From: Pomphorhynchus laevis
Lineage: Eukaryota > Acanthocephala > Palaeacanthocephala > Echinorhynchida > Pomphorhynchidae
NCBI GenBank assembly: GCA_012934845.2
Contig: WNNJ02001679.1
Span: forward strand, 119,811 to 183,810
Direction of reading: 5' to 3'
Length of the DNA: 64,000 nt
The position numbers were made by a program, and so were the translations under genes. This document shows positions 47,301 to 55,000 of this stretch, piece after piece (positions within the stretch are counted from its first letter, which is position 1; each line of letters starts with the position of its first letter). Below the pieces are notes generated by a model. It searched no databases. It was not told the DNA's origin and saw only the letters and a program-made list of their open reading frames with translations.

Positions 47301-50300
47301 TATGGAACGAAGAATAGTATTTTTATTTAATACAACAAAACGTTAATGTTCGATATTTCAATAGCTACTGCTATCATCGTCAGGAAACCATCGCAGTTTC
47401 CTGACGATGATAGCAGTAGCTATTGAAATATCGGACATTAACGTTTTGTTGTATTAAATAAAAATACTATTCTTCGTTCCATAAAGATTTTATATATTAT
47501 TACCATTAATTTACACCAGAGTGAGCAAAAGCTCGTTACAAGGTTATATGTGATCAGGTAGATTGTTCTATACAGTGCACACCCTATCTGGTAAACCTCT
47601 GCATACATCTCTGATGTGCCGTTTCGCCATGATGTGAAGGTTGTGACCTCTGAGTGTTGATTATTTGCGGATGGGGAAGATATATATCAAATGATGATCA
47701 TGACGGTTTACGGCTGCCCATGTCATCATCAAGTCTGATATTAATAGAGACTTTTCTATTGATGTAACGCCTAGCAAGTGAATTCTACTTTCAAATAGTA
47801 AGCCTATTATTGAGGGAACCAAATGCGTTGCATTGCGTAGCACCTTTTCATTATTCGTTTGCTCAGTTTTTGATTGAGGATGCATGGCTTGCGATGCATA
47901 TAACACGTGACTCATAATCAACGATTTGTAAAGTAGTTTAAATGACGGAATGTCGACTCCGCGAATAGTTCTGAGTAGCATAGTAAGAATTTGTAAGCAC
48001 TTAGTTTTGACTGCAGCGGAGTTGATATTTGTTTTTAGGTCATCTGTTATTATTACACCTAGGTCATTGTATGAGTTAACCACGTTTATTTGCCTTCCGA
48101 TTACTTCATAGTTTGCAATATGTCACATGCGTCCAATGTGCATATGATCACATTTTTCTGGGTTTATGAGCACGTTTATCTTAGTTTACAAAAACCATGT
48201 TGTTGATTATTCATGATTCCCTACCTCTTGATGAATGTCTCCAATTCAGTAAGCACTATTCGCTCCAAGAGTTTGCAAGATATGCATGTAAGGCTGATTG
48301 TACGGTAGTTCGATAAACGTGATTTATTTCCTTTCTTATAGATCGGGCACACTATTGCGGTTCTCCAGTCATCAGGTAATGTTGATGTATATAACGAGGC
48401 AACAAATAGGCGATGAACAGGTGTACACACAGTGGTAGCGAGTTCACGTAGGGCAATTGACGGTATGCCGTCTGGCCCAGAGGAATTAGTTCTTGGTAGT
48501 ATTCTTAGATCCGAGAATACATTGTTCAGTTGAAAGATTTTTAGGCATTCGTCTATATTAGCTGAGGTATTATTCCTTTTGAAACGTCCGAACGTTATCT
48601 TATTACTGATTGATGACGGGTTCGCCATTGCAAATTCGTTTGCAAATAAATCAGCAACTTGGTCGCATACCAAGTTGTCCGCATCGTCCAATACACATTT
48701 TAGTGGAGTGTGTCTCGATTTGCTCTGCTTGGTTACAAACGAATAGAATCGCTTTGGGTCACATCGAATTTGGAAACAGATTATTCAGGAATATCCGTTG
48801 CTCATTACGTTTAATTGACGTCGCGTAGTTTCGAGCTTTTCTGTAAGCCTCATAAGTGCCGTGCCCATTTATGTATTTGTTAAATGCCAAGTTGCGTTTT
48901 TTGATTGCCTGTCTTACAGAGTGTACGAGCCACTGAGTTGCTTGCCTTGGTTTCGTTTTTACGTTCATGGTAGGTGAAAATATGTCAATCAGGTGACGGA
49001 GCACGTCTTGAAAATCGTTCCATGCCATGTTTACGCATACAAAGAATGGATAAAGCTACTTATGATGTGACAAAAGTGCGGCAATAGTAGTGTAGTCAGT
49101 CTTGTATACGTTGATTCTGGAAACAAGAGAGACAAGATCCTTGACGATGTTTGGAAATGTTAGTTCTATAATTAGCATGAAATGATCGCTGGATCCTAAG
49201 GGAGGCCTAAAGTGTATGTGTTTGACATCATTGATGTCTTTTGAGAGGCAGAAGTCCAGAAGTGATATGGACTCGTTTCTTATTCTCGTGAATTTGTGGA
49301 CATGCTTCACTAGGTTATGGTCTCTGAAATATTCCAAAAGTAATTTTGACTCAATGTCACAGTTTTCCGTTTGTGAATAAGCATTCCAACTTACATTAGG
49401 CATATTGAAGTCACCGCAGATTAACAGCCCCTTCCTATGTAAGTGACGGTTGATCGAATTCATAACGTCGATAGTTGATGATCTGGGAGAGCGATAGAAC
49501 AAACAAACAGTAATATGCGATTCCATGTTGGATTTAACTTTGATCCAGATGAGTTCGTAACCGGTTGAGTTATCAACAGTTGATTCAAGAATTTCACTCT
49601 ATAAGGAATCATAAACAAATATGGCCACACCTTCACCACTTGAAGTTCTGTTTGCTCTGTGAACACTGTACCCAGTTATTGCGATTTCAGTATTACTGAT
49701 CGACGATGAGAGCCATGTTTCAGTAAGTGCTAAGATATCAAAAGTCTCTTCCTGTGTTAGATGAGACAGTTCGTCGAGTTTATTCGGTAGGCTCAGAATA
49801 TTATAAAATATTACACGAAAATTGCAGAAGTCATTATTGGACATCGGCGCCAACGGAGAATGAACTTTGATATTTGCCCGGTTGAGGTTGTCAAAAATAC
49901 TATTTAATGACGTCACTGTTTCTGTGGGGGTAGCGGCGCACATAGTACGTCTGTGATCTACTGCGACACAAAGCTTCTGGACGTCCCCAGAGGTTACGAG
50001 TTGATTGCGAAGAACGAAGTTCGGCTGCCAGTTCATACACTTGTGTCGCACTACTTGAAAATTCTGAATTGATAGGTTAACTTCTCCATTTTGTCTCCTC
50101 TCTCTATTAGTTTCAGTTTAGCGAGTTTTAGTCGAGCTCATTCTTCTGGATATAGATCTTGTAGAATATTCAGTCTAGTATCACGAAGTTTATACCGTTG
50201 TGAGAATACATTATCTCTCATTGTTTTGTTCTGAAATATTATTTTTAGAAGCCTTGGTTTCCCATATTGTTGACGCTTACCCAAGCGAATCAAATTCACA

Positions 50301-51170
50301 ATACGTATAGGATTAAATTCATCTGCGTTCTTTGATGACATCATCATAGAGAGGACCGAGCTTATCATATCCATGTCCTCTTTCAGTCGATAATGATTAT
50401 TCAAACTGGAAGGTTCCCTGAGACAAGCTACTAGCAAACAGCGGGCACGATATTCCTCTGTATGTGTAGTAGATCTCCTATGGTTTAAATGGTTATTGTT
50501 CGGAGTATCCGATGGTGTCAGCGGTACATGATTGAAAACTTCCGTGTTGCTTTTGTAGGAGTGTGGTCCTACAAAAGACCGATAACTGTCCAGGTTTTCC
50601 TTAAAATTTGGTTTATTTATTGTACAATTTTTGTGAGAGGACAAAACAGGAGGCGGCTTCGTCTTGAAAGTCGCCCCCGAAACTTTAGGACCAGTAAATA
50701 TTCTTAAATGAACAAACAAAATCAATTTATAATTTTAAAGTAAAATTAACTGTTTGCTACTGAAAATTCGAATTTAAAAATTTCACTGAAATCAAAATGG
50801 TCCCCGACAAACAAAATATAATATAAGCAAGAAGACTTTTTCTGTCAATAGGAAATTGTTACATGTGTATTAAAATTAATATATGAATTTATTAAGCACA
50901 TTATATATTTCACTATCTAAATAAACATCTTATCATCTGAAACTTTATTTTAAACATTAATTGCAGTTTCAATCGGATCAGTTTCAAGTGGCCCAGCAAT
51001 CAAATCTAAATATACTTGATTTATCGAATATAATATCAACTAAGCAAACCAGTAACCTACAAGAACTTGTCGCCACACATTTTAACGATGAAATTGAACT
51101 TCGCGATAAAATTATTGCCGAATTGAGAACTGCTTTATCAGAAGAATTTAACGAAAAGGTTCACGAATAA
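23194..51170 (+). CDS. GAS8: DRC4/GAS8, dynein regulatory complex subunit 4 (seven exons found)
   Basis: Multi-exon host gene encoding a subunit of the nexin-dynein regulatory complex, which links axonemal doublet microtubules and controls dynein in motile cilia and sperm flagella. Seven exons (23194-23307, 25083-25280, 25330-25536, 39030-39290, 42842-43009, 45366-45452, 50967-51170) are all phase 0 and give 412 residues. Human GAS8 has 478. Matches to remembered GAS8 are collinear: a Lys-rich [11 protein letters not shown] start, [48 protein letters not shown] and the C-terminal [16 protein letters not shown]. The protein is nearly all coiled coil. The initiator exon and two short exons (about 20 residues between exons 5 and 6, about 25 between exons 6 and 7, which should contain the FKNLVLERKL region) were not found. 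Introns are loaded with retroelements, and SNRPG is nested antisense in intron 4. Confidence 0.85.
25083..25280 (+). CDS. GAS8: DRC4 exon 2
   Basis: 66 codons, acceptor AATTTAG at 25082, donor CAA|GTAATG. Encodes [17 protein letters not shown] then [14 protein letters not shown], the best-conserved GAS8 block (EELDREREERNFFQLERDKI in human). Confidence 0.92.
25330..25536 (+). CDS. GAS8: DRC4 exon 3
   Basis: 69 codons, acceptor ATATTTAG at 25329, donor AAG|GTATCA at 25537. Encodes [20 protein letters not shown] and ends VSIMLSIRK. The spacing from the FQLERD block to INLL equals that to VKHLL in human GAS8 (43 residues). The open frame reads on to a TGA at 25597, but the donor joins cleanly to exon 4. 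Confidence 0.85.
25537..26224. other. DRC4 intron 3, left part
   Basis: AT-rich intronic DNA with repeated TTAAATAATT-type strings (26040-26210). No gene or recognised element before the family D 3' end. Confidence 0.5.
26225..27807 (-). mobile_element. Family D element D3, 3' part (RT end to 3' terminus)
   Basis: Minus-strand continuation of D3 beyond the family E insertion E1. It contains [19 protein letters not shown] (about 27760), [24 protein letters not shown] (about 27310), the zinc finger CVCGAEFN with a downstream C-X2-C, GRHNEVRN (about 26875), [14 protein letters not shown] (26700-26650) and the conserved C-terminal block. The finger His of HAL reads Lys-Val here. The 3' end GCCCATTGGCGGGTTAA and ATT-rich tail match D2. 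Confidence 0.85.
27808..27814. repeat. Target-site duplication of E1, left copy (ATTTCCA)
   Basis: ATTTCCA at 27808-27814 is repeated at 31500-31506, bracketing the E1 insertion. Confidence 0.75.
27815..31499 (-). mobile_element. Family E LINE, copy E1 (about 3.7 kb)
   Basis: Minus-strand APE-type LINE with ORF1, ORF2 and a 3' end AATAAAGTCTTTATTTATT. ORF1 starts in the frame at 31350 ([15 protein letters not shown]); its CCHC region is degraded and lies in a second frame near 30900-30780 ([14 protein letters not shown]). ORF2: [11 protein letters not shown] (30390), [20 protein letters not shown] (30080), [20 protein letters not shown] (28980), [13 protein letters not shown] (28822), [12 protein letters not shown] (28650) and YADDTTALF (28545). 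The copy has several frame changes and stops. It sits inside family D element D3 with a 7-bp target-site duplication. Confidence 0.9.
31500..31506. repeat. Target-site duplication of E1, right copy (ATTTCCA)
   Basis: Second copy of ATTTCCA. Removing E1 and one copy joins family D text DVTQKW to [12 protein letters not shown], the expected order, although the YADD box itself is missing across this join. Confidence 0.75.
31507..31731 (-). mobile_element. Family D element D3, middle part (RT core)
   Basis: A 225-bp slice of the D3 reverse transcriptase lying between E1 and E2: [44 protein letters not shown]. It continues the pieces at 35636-36590 and 26225-27807. Confidence 0.88.
31732..31742. 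repeat. Target-site duplication of E2, left copy (GCTTTGTTAAA)
   Basis: The 11-bp string recurs exactly at 35625-35635 on the other side of E2. Confidence 0.85.
31743..35624 (-). mobile_element. Family E LINE, copy E2 (3.88 kb, near full length)
   Basis: Best family E copy, minus strand. ORF1 begins at the ATG at 35589, about 35 bases from the 5' end, and holds three zinc knuckles at 34910-34760: [32 protein letters not shown] and [15 protein letters not shown], as in ORF1 of I/Jockey-group LINEs. ORF2 has an APE-like endonuclease ([31 protein letters not shown] near 33900) and an [16 protein letters not shown] (32940), [52 protein letters not shown] (32580), [13 protein letters not shown] (32484), [12 protein letters not shown]. 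The RT frame is open for 379 codons (33636-32497) and the last part for 176. A few frame changes remain. It is flanked by an exact 11-bp target-site duplication. Confidence 0.93.
35625..35635. repeat. Target-site duplication of E2, right copy (GCTTTGTTAAA)
   Basis: Exact repeat of 31732-31742. It fixes the 5' end of E2 at 35624. Confidence 0.85.
35636..36590 (-). mobile_element. Family D element D3, 5' part
   Basis: N-terminal half of D3. It contains a basic block [19 protein letters not shown] (36470-36400; D2 has RKTLERRIMMWKDG), then [19 protein letters not shown] (about 35945) and [20 protein letters not shown] (about 35875-35820), then [18 protein letters not shown] and [10 protein letters not shown] (to 35636). 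Frames change several times. The Cys-rich N-terminus seen in D2 is not visible here. Confidence 0.82.
36591..36850. other. AT-rich intronic DNA
   Basis: No gene or recognised repeat, apart from an ATATACAATATAT-rich run that continues to about 36930. Confidence 0.5.
36930..37640 (+). mobile_element. Degenerate retroelement fragment, Penelope-like N-terminal type
   Basis: A 133-codon frame and downstream pieces contain [45 protein letters not shown], then [10 protein letters not shown]. The order C-X-C, H-(I/V)-X-T, D/N-L-X-L-I-X-N, L-X-K-X-X-K-Y-R resembles a block common in invertebrate Penelope-like retroelement proteins. It is extremely AT-rich and broken after residue 130, with a second YKYRL piece near 37530. 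No RT core was found. The family call is from memory of the pattern only. Confidence 0.45.
37641..39029. other. DRC4 intron 3, right part
   Basis: AT-rich intronic DNA. The only structure noted is a local palindrome at 38684-38716. It ends in the acceptor CCCGATCTAG before exon 4. Confidence 0.5.
38684..38716. repeat. 14-bp perfect palindrome with shuffled partial copies
   Basis: ATTAACGTGGGTCT (38684-38697) and AGACCCACGTTAAT (38703-38716) flank AGTTA. Fragments of the same words (TTTCTTAACTAGA, AGACCCACGTTT) occur just upstream from 38644, suggesting a local rearrangement. Confidence 0.85.
39030..39290 (+). CDS. GAS8: DRC4 exon 4
   Basis: 87 codons, acceptor CGATCTAG, donor GAG|GTACTA. 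Encodes [20 protein letters not shown] and [18 protein letters not shown]. Joined after exon 3 it parallels human GAS8 (RLKHTEEITRMRNDFERQ and TLMQRHEEAFTDIKNYYN) at almost equal length. Confidence 0.85.
39451..40000 (-). CDS. Unknown coiled-coil ORF pair antisense in DRC4 intron 4
   Basis: Two overlapping minus-strand frames. The upstream one (40000-39755) has an Ala/Thr- and Ser/Glu/His-rich stretch ([20 protein letters not shown]). The downstream one (39903-39451, 150 codons) has a heptad-like coiled coil ([32 protein letters not shown]). A frame change or a small intron in the 150-bp overlap could join them. The family is not recognised. It may be a small nested gene or a decayed retrocopy. 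Confidence 0.35.
40001..40639. other. AT-rich intronic DNA
   Basis: No gene. A 20-bp word, TTAGCCAAAACACTTT, at about 40048 repeats a piece of the ORF end at about 39503. A run of ATATGTATTATATATT lies near 40260-40350. Confidence 0.4.
40640..41166. mobile_element. Foldback (non-autonomous DNA-transposon-like) element
   Basis: Perfect 33-bp terminal inverted repeats at 40640-40672 and 41134-41166 (starting GTTATACTCATTCAAGCC), and inner inverted repeats at 40711-40731 and 41092-41112 (TGACTCATCAGTGCCAGATC). A further pair is ACACGAGTCATGTG (about 40776) against CACATGACTCGTGT (about 41032). There is no coding capacity. TATA lies at each outer edge, so the target-site duplication could be TA or TATA. 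The centre is filled by a 22-bp minisatellite. The transposon superfamily is not determined. Confidence 0.85.
40819..41020 (+). repeat. 22-bp minisatellite inside the foldback element
   Basis: About eight units of AGGTTACTATAACAACTCCATG or the variant AGGTTACTAGAACAACTCTATG, the last ones degenerate and partly inverted (GTTACTAGAGTTGTT). Confidence 0.95.
41397..41463. repeat. 14-bp inverted repeat, 39-base loop
   Basis: AGGTATAGTTAAAC at 41397-41410 and GTTTAACTATACCT at 41450-41463. It lies downstream of SNRPG on its strand and within DRC4 intron 4. Confidence 0.9.
41515..41520 (-). terminator. Possible SNRPG polyadenylation signal
   Basis: TTTATT on the plus strand reads AATAAA on the minus strand, about 130 bases after the SNRPG stop. 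In AT-rich DNA such hexamers are common, so support is weak. Confidence 0.3.
41651..41884 (-). CDS. SNRPG: Small nuclear ribonucleoprotein G (Sm protein G)
   Basis: The 77-residue protein matches SmG throughout (human SNRPG has 76): [31 protein letters not shown] and [18 protein letters not shown]. Sm1 motif: residues about 18-48 with Asp35, Met38, Asn39. Sm2 motif: Arg63-Gly64-Asn65. Known role: SmG is one of seven Sm proteins forming the ring around the Sm site of U1, U2, U4 and U5 snRNAs in the spliceosome. The gene has no intron within the coding sequence and lies antisense inside DRC4 intron 4. The start ATG at 41884 is followed directly by the conserved [10 protein letters not shown]. 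It looks intact, so it may be the functional gene or a perfect retrocopy. Confidence 0.96.
   Translation of the reverse strand: MSRTNPPELKKFMEKQCQLRINGGRNIQGVLRGFDPYMNLVLDEAVDVSDKGKQVPMGKVVVRGNSVIMVEALERLG
41885..42841. other. DRC4 intron 4 remainder / SNRPG upstream region
   Basis: AT-rich. It should contain the SNRPG promoter just above 41884; I see no clear element. A GC-richer patch at 42520-42620 (CCTGCAGACTTCTGTAGGCC) has no recognised identity. Confidence 0.4.
42842..43009 (+). CDS. GAS8: DRC4 exon 5
   Basis: 56 codons, acceptor TTGTTTAAG, donor TTA|GTACGT. Encodes [20 protein letters not shown] and [15 protein letters not shown], a charged coiled coil that falls where GAS8 has MEDMRKKEDHLEREM to LANYERDKQI. 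Confidence 0.75.
43010..43189. other. Start of DRC4 intron 5
   Basis: Short AT-rich intronic stretch before the retroelement fragment. Nothing recognised. Confidence 0.4.
43190..43685 (+). mobile_element. Restriction-like endonuclease fragment of a second non-LTR element type
   Basis: One frame reads [20 protein letters not shown] (a C-X-C-G ... H-G-L finger), [52 protein letters not shown] and [12 protein letters not shown]. The C-X-CG ... HGL-(C) finger followed by K-PDG-T and (V/C)WD-TCVDTLAPSH is a C-terminal domain widely found in invertebrate non-LTR retrotransposon proteins and has a PD-(D/E)XK layout (PDG ... WD). One stop lies in the finger where a Cys is usual; the rest (43369-43686) is open. 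It differs from family D, whose box is RHN. No RT is attached. Confidence 0.7.
43686..44455. other. DRC4 intron 5, no gene supported
   Basis: A 108-codon minus-strand frame at 44189-43863 is hydrophobic and AT-driven. I do not call it. Confidence 0.4.
44456..44594. repeat. 69-bp tandem duplication
   Basis: CAGTTAGTCACTACTCGATT ... TTACTCAGACAAT at 44456-44524 is repeated at 44525-44594 with one extra A. The near identity suggests a recent event. Confidence 0.95.
44524..45129 (-). pseudogene. Coding-like remnant on the minus strand, unrecognised
   Basis: Frames at 45129-44833 and 44757-44524 are protein-like ([39 protein letters not shown], then [20 protein letters not shown]). Between them the text [16 protein letters not shown] continues in another frame. 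At least two frame changes separate the pieces, so this is a decayed gene or misread exons. Family unknown. Confidence 0.3.
45130..45365. other. End of DRC4 intron 5
   Basis: Near 45270-45290 the words TCTAATTTATAAGAACGCAA-GCAAACT copy the acceptor region of exon 6 (TCTGATTTATAGGAACGCAG-ACAAACT), a small local duplication that does not preserve the frame. Confidence 0.5.
45366..45452 (+). CDS. GAS8: DRC4 exon 6
   Basis: 29 codons, acceptor GATTTATAG, donor CAG|GTAATA. Encodes [20 protein letters not shown], then RRIRQNMLQ. It fits the position of human QRFTKVQQERDELYRKF ... AIQEVQQ. A short exon should precede it and another follow it; neither was found. Confidence 0.6.
45453..46603. other. 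DRC4 intron 6, left part
   Basis: AT-rich. A 60-codon plus-strand frame at 45472-45654 begins at ATGACTTTACTAAAACAATT. It has no recognised relation to DRC4 or another family. Confidence 0.4.
46604..46685 (-). mobile_element. Family A LINE, 3' terminus only
   Basis: About 80 bp identical in layout to the end of the family A LINEs: reverse complement of GTGGCAAATGCG, TACCAGCGCACGCTTACATG-ACC and ACAACAAAACAAAAATGTAA. It is an extreme 5' truncation. Confidence 0.85.
46686..47290. other. Intronic DNA, no gene seen
   Basis: Moderately complex sequence around 46980-47200 without a recognised product. The short plus-strand frame at 47023-47220 is not convincing. Confidence 0.35.
47291..47493. repeat. 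Long palindrome, 98-bp arms with one mismatch
   Basis: Arms at 47291-47388 and 47396-47493 are reverse complements with a single A/G difference, around the 7-base loop CATCGCA. Each arm contains CCTGACGATGATAGCAGTAG and AACGTTTTGTTGTATTAAAT. The right arm directly abuts the 3' end of LINE B1. See findings for its resemblance to Penelope-like ends. Confidence 0.97.
47494..50725 (-). mobile_element. Family B LINE, copy B1, internally deleted
   Basis: Minus strand. ORF1 C-terminal part at 50725-50138 ([38 protein letters not shown]). ORF2: endonuclease with [14 protein letters not shown] (about 49755), [14 protein letters not shown] (about 49410), [11 protein letters not shown] (about 49200); linker to 48760; RT start with [17 protein letters not shown] (48480), [20 protein letters not shown] and [16 protein letters not shown] (48330-48240). 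Near 48190 the text jumps to [14 protein letters not shown], so the palm with the YADD box is deleted. The C-terminal region (48083-47661) follows. The 3' end has the stem GAGCTTTTGCTC and no poly(A). Confidence 0.88.
50726..50966. other. Right end of DRC4 intron 6
   Basis: AT-rich, ends with acceptor TTAATTGCAG at 50966. The missing short DRC4 exon expected before exon 7 was not found here. Confidence 0.45.
50967..51170 (+). CDS. GAS8: DRC4 terminal exon
   Basis: 67 codons plus [21 protein letters not shown] parallels human GAS8 [34 protein letters not shown] parallels ESKNSTIKDLQYEL. It ends about 35 residues before the human C-terminus. Confidence 0.82.
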   Translation, partial: FQSDQFQVAQQSNLNILDLSNIISTKQTSNLQELVATHFNDEIELRDKIIAELRTALSEEFNEKVHE

Positions 51171-51268
51171 TTTTTAAGTCACTATATTATATTAATGAAC
51201 AAGTTATTGGGATTATATTATATTCGATTAAAAGATGATAGATCCATCAGAAAGACAAATTATATACA

Positions 51269-51274
51269 AATAAA
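51269..51274 (+). terminator. DRC4 polyadenylation signal AATAAA
   Basis: AATAAA 99 bases after the DRC4 stop codon (ACAAATAAAATT context). Confidence 0.55.
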
Positions 51275-52084
51275 ATTATTAGCAAATTGAATTTTACTGA
51301 TTAGCGAAATGGTCTTAAAGTACCACGTAATTATCATTTAATTATTCAATTATTAACTATTCAAATAATAAATACAATTAAAATCTTTATCATACTCAAT
51401 CTATGATTTGAGAATTCACTTATTAGTGAGTCAAAAAGTCAAAAATAAATGGAGAACTCAAGATGCGGTAGTTCAAAACCCTAGGTAATCCTGGTCATTG
51501 ATTATGCTTAACTGTTATTGACAACAATTTTTAAAAAATTATTGTTTATTAACAATAATTTAATATTAATTTAATATTAATCATTGTTAATTATTCAGAA
51601 ATTATTATTTCAAAAATTAATGTTAATGTTTGGACAGAAAACTTAATGAGTTGGATAGCAGCCAAGTCAATCCAACGTGATCGGATCCCTCACAGCGTAA
51701 GCTCCTGTGGCGTCACATAGATATCACATTAGTGAACGTAACATCAATCTGCGTGAGGTATACGAGAAAAATAATATTTAATAACGAGTGTCAATATGCA
51801 TATCATATTGACCCAAGACCGGCAACGGCGGCCTTAATGTACATATAAAATGTTTAGTGCTTTGCTATTTGAATCAAAATTGACGGACTATTTGAGGAAA
51901 CCATTGATTTGTGTTTTTGTGTTGTAAATAAATTTGTTTTTTAAAAATATATTTAAAAATAAGGTTATTGTTATTATGGACAGACTTATCCCTGAGACTT
52001 TGAACCGATCACATAAGAGAGAAAAATAAATCAATCAACTGGGTAAGTTAGAATTAGTGATAATTTATTATTATATGTTGACTT
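51275..52084. other. Intergenic DNA, no gene seen
   Basis: Contains tandem-like TTAATATTAATTTAATATTA near 51560. A GC-richer patch at 51650-51840 has no recognised product. Confidence 0.4.
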
Positions 52085-55000
52085 CCAAGGGAGCTGAAGC
52101 TCGTAAGGAAGCATCACATCGAATAAAATAAAAAAAAACAAAAAAAACGAAAAAAATATCAAGAGTTCACAAAGTCAAGCTTTAGGCGTTCTTTGAATTG
52201 CGCAGCAGAAGAGCTGTTGATCACACCAGGTGATAATCCATTCCATCGTTTCCAGACGCGATCCATCACTGTCGTACAATTTGTTCGATGCTTTAAGCGA
52301 TGCTTCAAACATAGCGCGTGTCCCCGTAAAATTGAGGATTCACGAAGACAAAACAGCTGCTTACACGGATGGTTAGGCACTCGCAGCGACATCCACACTA
52401 GTGTAAGATCTGCAATCAACAGATCGCATTCAATATATCTTCAACCCAACGCCTCTAGTCCAACTGGATAAGGAATGAAGCGAGTTGCCGGAACCAAGTG
52501 CGTGGCTCTTCTCAAAATGTTGTCGAATTCACCTAATTATGATTTCAGTTGAGCGTGCGTCGCGTGAGATGCATAGAGCATATGTGATTTTAAGAGACTC
52601 GAATATACAATGCGTAAAGCCTTTGGCTCAAGTCGTCTAATGTTTCGATGAAGAAATCCTAAAATTCTACGGCATTTTGCAATAATCGCAGAAGAATGAA
52701 AGCGATATTTTAAATTGGAGGAGATAACAACACCTAGATCAGTAAAGTGATTTACTGATTCGATAACTGTTGAACTGAATTGATAAGAAGGGGAAGGTAA
52801 TCGGGATTGACCAATTCTCATATGTCGACATTTACTAGCATTGATTATTAAGCCGTGTGATGAACACCAACTACTAACTTTATTCAAATCTGATTGCAGT
52901 AGGGGAGGGCTAGAACAAGTAAAAATAATGGCACCAAAGTTTCAAGTCATAAGCGTATAATAGGCACTGGCATGTAACATTTTCAGCGATTTCGTTGATG
53001 TAGATATTAAACAAAGTGGGACTAAGGATACAGCCTTAAAGAACACCTTGAGTGAGTTAAACCATTCAGAAAGAGACTCACCAACTCGCACAGTAAAGGA
53101 ACGTCTACTCAAGAATTCACGTATCCAGAGACAAACGTGCTTTGAGAATCCGTAATTTCCAAGTTTCCACAGTAAAATTGGATGAACGACCCGATCAAAA
53201 GCTTTGGACAAATCAATAAAGACGACATCAACCGGCACCCCCTGTTCGACAAAACCGGCCCAGCTTTCTCGAGCTAATGTTAGATTAGTTGAAGTGGAGT
53301 GATGTTTTCTAAACCCACACTGTTTATTAAACAAAATATTGAATTTGTCCAAATGAGAAGATATATACCTCAGGATCAGTTTCTCCATCACCTTGCAAGC
53401 AATACACGTTAAACTTATTGGCCGATAATTTTGAGGATTTACCTTATCCCACTTTTTGAAAACTGGAATGACTAATGCTCTTTTCCACATATCTGGGACT
53501 ATGCCAGTTCTCAAAGACCAGTAGTAAATATCAAAAAGCGGAAGATATATATTCGATGCAACTTAGCGTAATAATATACTAAAAATACCATCAGGACCTG
53601 AACTATTTTTAGCCCGTAGCTTCGATAAGATATTAAGAACATCGAGCGGATCAAAATAGAGGTTAGAATCCTGGTACTGGAGAGAAGAATTGCCTGTCGT
53701 AATGTTATAATCACATAGGGAAAATCGATTGCGAGTGAGACAAATTCTTGCCAAGGATATTTGCAATGGAAAGAGGAGAAATCGATTTTCGCTTACCATC
53801 AACCAGACAGTTGATTGACGATGATACTCTCTTACTGTCGCTAAGTAGTTGAAAAAGTCTCTTTTGTTGATCAACATAAGACAAGGAACATATGGCAGCA
53901 ATGAATTGATGTTTCTTCTGACGTTTAAGAGAAGTCACCCTGTTGCGAATGGTAGTATAAAATCTGAAGGATCCGAGTCCACGCTTAAATAGTAGGAATG
54001 CATGATCACGTTCTCTGACAGCTCGCTTCAACTCACTGTCAAACTATTTGGGTTTGGAGGATTGTGGTTTACGTGTTACGCAAGGGGAAAATTCGTAAAG
54101 TAGATTAATCAATGTTGTGTAAAGGAACGACCAGGCCACATGAATACCGACTGTTCTAGCACAAGGCAATCTTACTAGGCTCAGCATTTCATCAATTGTA
54201 TCGTAATCTGCATTCATAACACCAATCGTTTTCTTAAAATTGACCAGACGAGAAATATGACCAGGTAGGATGATACGTAAAGTGCATTGATCGCTAGAGC
54301 CTAATGGCGGACCGCAACTTAATGACTCAACGATAGAATCATTGGTACATAGGCATAAATCTAGCAAGAAATGATTTTTATTACGGATACGAATTTTACA
54401 ATGGACAAGCTGCCAGAGTGTGAGTTCATTGAATACATCAAGTAAGGCTGATGATTCTTCATCACAACCCTGGATCGCGGTATAAGAGACCCAATCGATA
54501 TTTGGAGTGTTAAGATCTCCGCAGATTAAGGTATCCACATCGTCGGAACAGTGATGTTTCAACGACTTGATGATGAGTGATGTTTTTGATCGAGGACTAC
54601 GATAAACAATACAAATGCGATAGACCTTACCTCATTCCTCCGTCACATCAATCCACAAAAGCTCATTTGCATAATTGTCAGAACACTACTTTATTACTTT
54701 ATAAACAAGATTGTCACGTATATAAGCAGCTAAATTGCCAACTATAGAGACTTTTCGATCACAGCGAACTATCGTATAACCGTGAATACCGACTTCAGAA
54801 TCCAGAATATTACAATTTAACCAAGTTTCAGTGAAAAACAGCATGTCGAGATTTTCATGATGTACTATTGCTTAGATTTTATCTAACTTGTTAAACAAAC
54901 TCAAAACATTTGAATAGAGTATGTAAAGGCCAGATTTGGTAGATGTACAGAGAAACTTGTGGATATTTGATTTTTGAGAATTCATACAATCGAACAACGA

